44,406 nt of DNA from Pelargonium nanum (Eukaryota > Streptophyta > Magnoliopsida > Geraniales > Geraniaceae): assembly GCA_036897485.1 (NCBI GenBank), contig JAYMTF010000219.1, positions 1 through 44,406 of the forward strand. Reading direction: 5' to 3'. Positions 35,561 to 44,406 of the stretch are shown here, in pieces. Numbering within the stretch: the first letter of the stretch is position 1; the number at the start of each line of letters is the position of its first letter. The translations under genes were made by a program, and so were the position numbers. Below the pieces are notes generated by a model. It did not search any database. It worked only from the letters and a program-made list of their open reading frames with translations, and had not been told where the DNA came from.

Positions 35561-37780
35561 GATAAAATAATTTTTTTACCACCCATAGAGTAACAAAATT
35601 CTATATAAAATGGAATGATTCAAAACATTTCAAAAAAAGAACTAGCTTGAGTCCAATATTTCAGTTATTTTAAATTCAAGATATATTATTTAAAAACTAG
35701 TGACAAGCAAAATAGGTAAAAGTATCCAAACTGAATTACTTTTTTTTTTTAGGGGAACTGAATTACTTAATTAAGAAGGAAAAGGATTGATGCATAAATA
35801 TTTAAAAAGAAGAGAAAAATTGCATGAAAATGGGATGGTTGAAAGAGTAAAAAGATGGCGAAAGGAAGGATAATATTGGAAGAAGAAAAAGTAAGGATAA
35901 TCAAGGGAGGTAATGAAGTGCAGCGCAGCAGAGCAGAGCAGGATACAGTTTTGTCTGATACTTCCAATCAGTCGTCAGATCAAACCGTCAGTCACCGTCA
36001 GTTCACATTATCAATAACATGCTAACGGCTACATTTTTGGACGGTCTTTCTCAATCACAAGTCACAACTATCCATCTTTGACTCAACTACTATTTTCAAT
36101 AACGGAATTTTAATACACTGCTACTCCCAAATCACCAACGCTACGCTACGTTACGTTACGTTATGTCACGTCATACCGAGAGGTTAAAAATAACTTGTGG
36201 TCATGTATGTTGAGTCGATGTTTTTGAGTTCTTGGTTCACATTTAGAGGGATAAAATCAAAATTTTGAATGAGTGAAAACTCAAAGTGTGTTTGAAAATC
36301 TCACTCGTGTGGGATAATGAGATATTTATCACAACAGTTTTATACTAACAATTTAGAGAGAATTATAGAAGGAGAAAGTAGATGCGGAAGTTAGAGAATG
36401 AATATAATGAAATCTCATCTCCATTTAGAGAGCGAATATATATACTTACAACTATGAACGCTAAGTGACAACATGTGAATAGTTGTTGAAGATTTGTGGT
36501 CCATCGTGGGCTCATGGCTTGTCTCTTAGATATTTCCTTCTTGAGCGTCCAATTTAGATTTGGGACCTCCGCTTGCTTCTCGGGTGCAGTGGAGGACAAT
36601 TTGAGTTTTGAGTAGTATCTATCATCTTGACGTGACGCCGTGACATTCTAGTGACTTCTATGGCAGAGACAAATGGTCTTGACAATTTTTACAAAGTTGG
36701 GTGCGCATGCTTAACGGATCTTTCGTGCGTAGGGCATGCATGTTTAAATTTCTTTGCCTTTAACATAACTTCTCGATTGGGTAGTTTTACTCTTGGTTGA
36801 CCTCAAGATTATTTGGGTGTGTGCTCTAATTAAGGTAGACCATAGAGGTGCATCACATAAAGATTATTGAAAATGGGTCTTATTAGGAGTGAACTTAGGA
36901 GTAAAGAAAATAGGCACGCATTAGAGGCGTGCAGACGACTAAACAAGAGCATACATGATATTACATTTAATAATAAGCTACACATAATGGTTTGAACTTC
37001 TACTATTAAAAGGTAAACCTTGTTTGATGGGCTTGGCTTCCACCATCTATGCATGACCTAGACAACTCGTGCGCAGAGCGAGCAAAAGTTCAATTTTATG
37101 TTTTCAGCCCAAATCTAGTTTGTTCTTCTTGCTGAATGTGAGAAGTATCTCATATGAAAAAACCTTTGAGTTTGGCCCTATAGATTCCCATATAGTCAAT
37201 ATGAACGTCGTTTATTACAAACAGTAAGTGATGTTTACCAATGTATTAATATTCTCATATTATGCAACTTGTATGACGAGTCAATCCTTGGTTAATGATG
37301 TGTTTGTGCTCATATATATCTCTTTGTCCTTGATATTTTAGACCAAACATTAACCATGCGTCGTTATACTCATATATTCTGATCTATTGACTTTAATTTC
37401 GAGTATGTCATTCAACCATATGAACTTGATATCATTTATTAGTAGGTTTCAACATTGCTCGTGTTGGGTTTACTCTTGCCTATTACCGCTTTGTTCTCCT
37501 ATGTAGTTATCACTCTACGACCGCTCCTATGCATATTTTTCTATGGGTTGATATGTTAAGCGTAATTTCTCTACTTAGTGGGTTAGTATGACACGTCTAC
37601 TTTCTGATCGGATACCAGTCATGTTTATTCCGATCTTAAGCTCTCTGACCTATATACCTGGACAAGTAATATCGACCAAGTTCTCTACTCGGTGTTTTGG
37701 AGACATCCGGTCGGCCAACATTGTTAAATATCAAGTTGAATAGTATTGTTTCGTAAATGCTAATATTAGCCTCTTAGCAC
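35561..37780. other. Gene-poor region, nothing recognised
   Basis: A+T-rich DNA. Short tandem words (ctacgctacgttacgttacgtta) occur at about 36139-36165. The minus-strand frames at 35767-35967, 36363-36599 and 36830-37054 have no recognisable protein features. Confidence 0.5.
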
Positions 37781-37799
37781 TATAATTTTTAATGGTGAA

Positions 37800-38075
37800 C
37801 TAGAGCCGACAATATATGTGAATTCAAACATGTTGACATCCAAGAACTAATTCGACTAAAAATCGATCCAATCCGATCAATTTTGAATCATATAAACTCT
37901 CTTGCAAAAATACGGATTAGATGTTACAATTCCACTCTTTTACACTCAAATTACGAAATTTATCTGAACCCATTCAAAATAATTATTCGAACAGAGCCAT
38001 TTCCGAATCAAATTCAGATTACTCTTTAACAATCTAAATTCAATCCGAAATCTGAATTGTCGCGTTTAGGACAGA
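37800..38075. repeat. Degenerate repeat with tccgaa/gatcaatttt words
   Basis: It contains ccaatccgatcaattttgaa and related words also seen at 38634-38680 and near 22700-22870. It is probably a decayed miniature transposable element; its ends are not defined. Confidence 0.3.
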
Positions 38076-38315
38076 ACTAACGAGAATGATCATTTTAGTT
38101 TAATAATAAATAGTAGGAGGCTAAATTAATTAATTTTAAAATAGAGTATCTAATTTAATACATGATCCATTTGAGCATTGGGAGGAGTGAGTGGTTAATG
38201 AGGTGGGCCACTACCACTACTACATGGAAATGGAATTGGAAATGATATAACCGCATATGGTGGCGCCAATTCAGCCAACAAACTCATCTCCATCTTCCTT
38301 TTAAATCTGCACCTA

Positions 38316-38352
38316 CACCTACACCTACACCGCACGCCTTTTTTTTTTTTTT
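38316..38352. repeat. (CACCTA)n microsatellite followed by a T tract
   Basis: Four cacctacacctac units followed by a run of about a dozen T. Confidence 0.85.
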
Positions 38353-38599
38353 ATAGCTTTTCTTCATTTCATTTCATATTCATATCACGCGGTTTTTCCT
38401 ATTTATTTTCCCAATATTAACCTTATTACTCTCCAAACTTCTTTAGCTCAAAGTAAATGTTGTGATGCACACCTAAAGTGTTGGCTAGTATTTAAATGCA
38501 TTTATTTCTACATAAAATTTTGGTAACATTCATCAATTAGAAGTTGAAACTTGAAATCACATTTAACTGAAGTAGAGCAGATAATTTGGATCCAAATCT

Positions 38600-39058
38600 A
38601 AGGGCACCCGAAATTTAGTCTAACAAAAAGTTGATTTGATCTGATTTGATTCGATCAATTTTGAATTGAATCAATTTTTCTTGCAGAAAACTAACTAGAT
38701 CGGACCGAAAAAATATGTTTATTTTATAATAAATTTTGTATCCGCTTAGCGGCTTTATTCGAGAACGTTGTTTTCTCTTTTATTAAACGGTCAGCGAACT
38801 CGTTGGCTCATCAAATAGCACGAGCAGCGGGTTTTGTGTCTCATGTAATACTTGGGGTGATCGTGATGGTCTTCCGAGTTTGTTTGTTTTGTTAACTACT
38901 GCTATGAATTAATGAAATGGTTCATTTCAATTTTTTTTTTTTGAATTTTATCTAATTCGATCAGATCATATCTCATCTGAATATATCATCGGCTCATATG
39001 TTTCAATTCAAAATGTGAACCAAATATAATATGATCCAACAGGTTGCCACCTCTGAAT
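38600..39058. mobile_element. Miniature-element-like repeat interrupted by a LINE fragment
   Basis: The left edge (ctaagggcacccgaaattt, about 38599) and the right edge (caggttgccacctctgaa, about 39039) are loosely complementary. Between them, gattcgatcaatttt-type DNA stops at about 38735 and resumes at about 38943, flanking a LINE RNase H tail. This suggests a nested insertion. Confidence is limited because the edges are imperfect. Confidence 0.35.
38737..38942 (+). pseudogene. Non-LTR (LINE) retrotransposon 3' end: RNase H C-terminal fragment
   Basis: The plus frame around 38746-38895 reads LAALFENVVFSFIKRSANS followed by LAHQIARAAG and ends in TAA at 38893-38895. The pattern F-x-RSAN-x-x-AH-x-x-AR-A is the conserved C-terminal part of the RNase H domain found in plant LINE-type reverse transcriptase proteins. 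About 35 bases later the sequence ends in a T tract (38929-38942). Everything upstream is missing, as expected of a 5'-truncated insertion. Confidence 0.75.
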
Positions 39059-39060
39059 TG

Positions 39061-42000
39061 AAGCATGTTATGTAGTTGCTTTTTCTTTGGAACAAAATGA
39101 GATTCATTTTTTATAGTAAAATAAAGTCATCATTAACAATAATATCTATCCAATAATAATGTCCTATGTGATTTGATTTGATTTAATTGCAATATACAAA
39201 TTATTTGAGCTACTCATTCCAACATATAACATGGGGTTTTGTTATTGATCATCTACCTTGGGAGAGGCCTTAATTTTTGTGTATTTTTTCAAACTTGTGC
39301 ATGTGCAACATGTAGTTATAGATCACATGCTTCTAATTAATCAACATACACAACTAATTTGCTAACCCTTTTTGTTTAATTAATTCTAGGTGGTGTCCTT
39401 ATAGACAACTAGTATGTGAGTTATTTAAGAGCATGAGATAATACATAGCATGTTGGAGACAAACCAAACCTAACACATTGTTTTAATCATTAATCATAAT
39501 TAGCTTATGTAATTGAATAGATCAATACTTGAGAGAGGTGTGTGGACAGAACCATAGTCAAAGTTTGCGAGAGACGCATGAATGATTAGTTATAATTTAA
39601 CAGATAAATCTTCTTTAATTTAAATTTTAATTTTTTATATGTGCCCTTCACAAAGTATACATTAGATTGTCCGATTATCAACACCTACTAGAAGCACTCA
39701 CTTCATATCCATTTGATTTGGTATTATTCACACACTCCCACTTACAACACATTATTATGGAAGTATATATGGGGAGAATATACATGCAACTTTTTACATC
39801 CTCAAGATCTTATTCCAAAATCAAACAACCAATGTACAATATTTATATTATTGTGAATATATATTTATATATTCACATACTTTATAGGTTTTAAGTGTGA
39901 CCGTCATATAATCATGTTGAAAGGTGGTGTTTAGACGTTGGTAAACGAGGTCTTCATTTCTATGCGGGTGTTTCATTCTATCCTAATGTTATTGTCAAGT
40001 CTATTATTCCTAAGACCGATATTTGCCTATGATCATACTCTCTTAGTTGATCCCCCATTGGATTGTATCCTATCATCGAACAAGATCATTTTGTCAACAT
40101 ATGCTCTGATAATAATCCGTGAAACTTTCAGTATCTATAAGTACTCGGTGTATACGGTGGATGCACTCAGGCCTCAACTATGAGTTGTGTTGTGTCTAGG
40201 TTCTTGTGTGGGAAGCAAATCCCTTCGACATCATTTTTATTGAAACCTACCACGGGTCCAGGTCTCCTTGGCATATTCTGCCATGTTTGGAATTTTACCC
40301 ATTATTCATGGTAGAGCAACTATCATTTTGTTCCGCTTTTTCCGCTACGAGTCTCATTTATGTGTTTTTTTAATGGGTTTAACTTTTAAGTGCACACTGA
40401 TTTTGTAATCAGATGTGATACTCACTAATGGACTTTAGGTGTTACAACACATATTTTTGTTTTTCTCCAATACTGAATGAAGAATATCCTGAAAGGCTGG
40501 CGTTTTCTTTGTATGGATGAGAGCCCTATAGAACGTCGGGGAGCTAGGATTTATCCAGAATGGATGGTGTCATCCTAACACACACATGTATATATTAAGA
40601 ATAATTTTAATTGATACACAAATGTGTGACATCATTTAGTCGTAAGAAATGACAGAATCTCTAATCATATTTGTGATTATAAAACACTAGAAAGTAGTAA
40701 TGGTATTGTTGTTGGGAATGGATAGAAGGGTGGATTTCATGATAGAATTGGGACAAAGAAGCAAACATGAGAGGAGAGGATGGCCCTTGGAACTCTCTCA
40801 TAATAATACACAACACTAACAGTAGTCTCCTCTTACCTTTGTCTGACTGTGCCACATACACATCTATAATATATGTAATCCCTGCTAGTGCAGTGCTGCT
40901 CCTTTTAGCTTTGTAGGTAAAGCCCACTACAATATATATACACCTATACATATTAACTCCAAATATTATACTAATCCCATTATTTTGAAGAAAAAAAGGT
41001 TGGGACTTTATTTATTTGATACTCCTCCAAAGTGGCTTCAGTGCCTCTTTTCATCTTATACAACTGACAACAGAAAAGGGCTTCTAGACACACGTAGCAT
41101 TGATTAAGAGTGGCATGATTCATTTATATATGCATATGTGCACAGTAAAATCATAGTAGAAAATGCACAAACAGATAAAGCTATGAAAGTACTTTAATTG
41201 TTTCAAAGATACGCATCGGACACTAACTTTATCCATCAAAACTCATCAGACCAAATAATTTAAGACGTTTGAATCGACATCTCAAATTCGAGCTCCATAA
41301 TGGTATTGGTGCCGCGGATAAAACTCAATGAACATGACTAAGTGTAGATATTGGTAATGTGAAGCCACTGAAAAAAAAAAGAATATATCTAAAAGAGAAT
41401 TGCACATGGAGCATACTATGGTGTGCATTAGAGTTTGTAGCAGAAAAAGAGAGAGATTTGGGAAATGGTGATGATATGGATGGGCCTCTTGACCAAATAA
41501 TGCCTTCTTCCTTTTCAAGCCATCAACTTTTGCTTTTGAGTTTCTATTATGTTTGAAAAAAATATTATTATTTGGTTTTCCATTGTTGTGCTAGTTTGAT
41601 GCACACATAAAGCATAGATAAACAAATCATTTAAGCAAGTCCAACACATAAATTGATGCATTGTGTTTAAGTAATGGTTAATGAGGCCTTGGGAGTGGTT
41701 CTATGTTGCATATGTGTCCAAAGGGAAGAAGTGACAGACAACAAGATTCTTAGTAAAAACTATGCATTCCATGACCAGGTGAGTGAGGTGACAACAATAT
41801 TGCAGAATATATAGATTGATATGTGTGAGATTTGTGTGTGGAGGTGTGTGAGTGAGACAAAGATTATTAATTTTTATCCATCTCTCAAGGCTCAAACAGT
41901 GTGGTTCTCAAAGACAAAAAAAAAAAAAAAAAAAATTGAGAAAGTTCCCTTCTTGTTTCCTCTTGTTTGCTTGTGAAAATGTGAGGAGCTACCACATGGA

Positions 42001-42600
42001 GAGATGCTTATTTAAAGCATTGGTAGTTGAAGCTGTCTTCAAATTATTATACATTGGTGCATTACTTAATTACTTGCTTCTCTACCTTTTGATCATCACA
42101 ATTCATGCTTTTTTGTGAGGAATTATACTTTACTGTATTAAGGGCATACAAACAATTACACAACTACAACACAAACTCTCTATTTTTATGACATGTCAAG
42201 GAAAGTTTTTGAATTTGTATTGGATAAAGACAAGAACAACATGCTACCTTTTATTTGTGAGTGGGTTTCATTCAAATTATTTCAGCTACTACAAATTTCA
42301 TTTGATTACAATCCCCAAAGCAAGTAAGTTGTTAGAGAATTTAAAAGCCAACAACGGTACAATTTGAAATTGATGTTTGTAGAGTTTGAATTGGTAAAAT
42401 TGAGATGCAAAGTAGTTAGATAATAACGTTACACTTGAAAAATAAAATCAGTGGTGATTGGGAAATAAAGTGGGTGTTGCTATGACAATTTTGTGTGTTT
42501 TTTCTTTTCTACATAAAAAAAAAGTAGATATAGTGGTGCAATACGATGGGATGTGTTAGTTGTAAAGGAAAAGGACAAGCAATTATATAGCAATTGACAT
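39061..42600. other. Long gene-poor region, nothing recognised
   Basis: A+T-rich DNA of 3.5 kb. I looked for conserved plant microRNA words, tRNA boxes and protein motifs by eye and found none. The plus frame at 39938-40183 and the minus frame at 40661-40951 lack any recognisable feature. An A tract occurs at 41917-41936. Confidence 0.5.
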
Positions 42601-42607
42601 TTGTTTG

Positions 42608-42630
42608 TATTGCATTGCATTGCATTGCAG
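42608..42630. repeat. (TTGCA)n microsatellite
   Basis: tattgcattgcattgcattgcag: four units of a 5-base repeat in the gene-poor region downstream of RBX1. Confidence 0.9.
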
Positions 42631-42799
42631 CTGGCTTCACACACGATTCAGAACCATCAAAGTCTATAAAGTGGAGCATGCTGATGGGTACTTTATTCCA
42701 TATCTAACTTTTTTACTCTGTTTTGTCAGCTATTGTTCACATACAACACATTCACAATTTATAAACATAAACAATCCCAGAATGTGTAGCCACTGATAC

Positions 42800-43173
42800 T
42801 CATCTCTGAATTGCAATTGCAAGAACAGAAACAGGAATTGGAACCAACTTTTTACTTCTCATAGGAACCAAAAACTTGGATGTTTAAACTACCAAGTCTT
42901 TAACATTTCAGTCTTGCTATCATATGATTACAGCAGCCACCCATCAACCAGATAGTTTCAAGGAATACCAGATTACTTACTGCAAACGAAATATTCATGG
43001 AACTGTGCACATATTGCATTTAGTATGTAACTGGTAGCCCCAAATCCTAGAGTCATACAACCATATATTCGGAAAAGGAAGAATTAACAGAATGTAATAG
43101 ACAACCCAAACAAAACGATATCATAAACTCGAGTCCTCCAATTGAGATCAACACAGGAGCATCCACTATCACT
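42800..43173 (-). other. Probable 3'-UTR of the RBX1 gene
   Basis: Sequence downstream of the RBX1 stop codon on the minus strand. No coding signal. The poly(A) site is not determined. Confidence 0.4.
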
Positions 43174-43366
43174 CTAGTGCCCATACTTCTGAAACTCCCA
43201 TTCGCTGTTATCTGTGAAAGAAAAAAGACTATCACAAATGAAAGAAAGTTCATGCCATGAAATAGCAATGAGCGTAGGGCAAAATGAAACGTACCCAATG
43301 GACAAACTTGACGGGTCTTGAGCCATCGGCTGATGCAGTGAAAGTGAAATGCATGATTACAAACAC
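43174..43366 (-). CDS. RBX1: RING-box protein 1 (RBX1/ROC1), last two coding exons; 5' part outside window
   Basis: The exon 43366-43295 on the minus strand encodes [20 protein letters not shown] then VCPL, with the first base of the Gly codon supplied by an exon not seen. After an 83-base GT-AG intron, exon 43211-43174 completes Asp and encodes [12 protein letters not shown] and a TAG stop. This is the near-invariant RBX1 C-terminus: RING-H2 His and Cys ligands in CNHAFHFHC and the final CPLD. RBX1 recruits the E2 enzyme to cullin scaffolds in SCF and other cullin-RING ubiquitin ligases and promotes NEDD8 attachment. No upstream exon (expected to contain words like [20 protein letters not shown]) is visible in 43367-44406, so the gene extends beyond the right edge. 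The RBX2-type RING protein lacks this ending. Confidence 0.93.
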
Positions 43367-43717
43367 CTACATATATAAAACAAGCTCACCTCAGGTATAA
43401 ATCATTATTGCTAATTTATTATGTGTAATGACAATCAACATAGTAATCTATTATTGCAACATGCAATTTATAGAATGAGAAAGTGACTCAACCCAGAAAA
43501 GGTAACATGCAAATTAGACACTCAATTTGTGGTTCCAATTCATGTTGAGAGACTGCTCACCTCAGAATAACCTCATGTGTTGAAAATGAATGTTTTGAAT
43601 GGCAACATATACAACTGTTAGTATAGGCACAAAAAGTCTATGAATGCCACACAGATACAAGAAAGCACATGGATGCATGCACGAGATCAAACAATTCTCA
43701 AAAAAACTATGAATAAG

Positions 43718-43996
43718 GTGTTCATATTCCAGTCCAGATCGGATTTTGGACCCGAATCACATCCAGTCCAGACCGGAATTATGATTATTTTTTATTTTAT
43801 ACTCTTACAATATGTATTTAATTTTTTTATTAGTTTTCGAACAATCCACTCATCAAATTCGCTCAATTACATTTGTAATGTTTGTTCCTAATTTTTTTCT
43901 TTATAAAGTAATTGTTAAAAAAAATAACTAAATTCAGTCCAACCAGTCTGGTCCCGTGCAACTTTGGTCCGGCTCAGTCTTGACCGGCCAAACACC
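43718..43996. mobile_element. Degenerate hAT-like miniature element in an RBX1 intron
   Basis: It begins GGTGTTCATATTCCAGTCC and ends GGCCAAACACC, giving a 6-base terminal match (GGTGTT/AACACC). The subterminal regions are rich in tccagtccagatcgg/tccagtccagaccgg (43728-43742 and 43762-43776) and in ggtcc-type words at the other end, with an A+T-rich middle. This layout matches plant hAT miniature elements with GGGTGTTCA-type ends. No coding capacity. Target duplication is not clear. Confidence 0.45.
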
Positions 43997-44406
43997 ACTA
44001 CTAACAACATAATTAAGGCAATTAGCATTTGACAACATCCTGTCAATGTAATAAATACAAATATATTATGTTACATATATGTATAAATGCTGACATAAGA
44101 TTAAGCTATCCTCTTGATGTGCTACTTGTAGATGTTACTTCTCCGACCCAAAATCTCACACACCCAGTTATTGGAATAACCAACACCTCCAGGGATCATC
44201 ATGTAGTTATTTAATTTAACATCATAATTTGAATAGAGATGTCTACTATTTTGGGTTATTAAGGTGGTATATGCTACTGTGTACTTGAATAACTTTAACT
44301 AACATTTTAATCCTAACATATACTGGAAAAGGAACTTTGAAGGAACTCGTTCTGTATCATTCTAAAAAACTGTATAATTACTAACATCAAACCCCTGTTA
44401 TTATGC

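Noticed and set aside
39061-42600. Searched by eye for conserved plant microRNA precursors
   Set aside because: No mature-sequence words of common conserved families were seen; a species-specific microRNA cannot be excluded without folding and small-RNA data.
43053-43298. An 81-codon minus-strand frame overlapping the RBX1 exons
   Set aside because: It reads the last exon in a different phase and through the intron. The spliced phase gives the exact RBX1 ending.

Overview
This window is nuclear DNA of a flowering plant, most likely a eudicot. It is A+T-rich, its genes are split by GT-AG introns, and the products (trichome-birefringence-like acetyltransferase, plant subtilase, F-box proteins with an associated domain, type-C G-gamma subunit) are plant families. 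Exon structures below were worked out by hand from reading frame, splice consensus and family motifs; no transcript evidence was available.

Layout: (1) 439-5367, minus: vWA/inter-alpha-trypsin-inhibitor-heavy-chain-like protein, C-terminus off the left edge. (2) 7475-10760, minus: TBL14/15/16-type wall-polysaccharide O-acetyltransferase with a probable 5'-UTR intron reaching about 12.06 kb. (3) 13.4-17.4 kb, plus: F-box cluster of one intact gene (14809-16212) between two decayed relatives. (4) 17667-18139, plus: small ribosomal subunit protein uS14 (RPS29). (5) 18688-22023, minus: methylthioribose-1-phosphate isomerase, nine coding exons, 374 aa, convergent with RPS29. (6) 26872-28483, plus: AGG3/GS3/DEP1-type G-gamma subunit with a very cysteine-rich tail. 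(7) 29275-31876, minus: SBT1.8-like subtilase with one intron beside the catalytic serine codon. (8) 32-43 kb: gene-poor, with a probable LTR-element remnant, a LINE RNase H tail and degenerate repeats. (9) 43174-43366, minus: the last two coding exons of RBX1, the RING subunit of cullin ligases; the rest of the gene is off the right edge.

These are independent housekeeping and developmental genes rather than an operon-like system. The recurring theme is proliferating cells: RPS29 has a telo-box and a site II element, telo-box matches also precede the F-box gene and MTNA, and the G-gamma subunit belongs to an organ-size family. I found no credible new multi-gene system. The best points to follow up are the hidden RBX1 exons, the repeat-built cysteine tail of the G-gamma gene, the F-box birth-and-death cluster, and several unclassified repeats.
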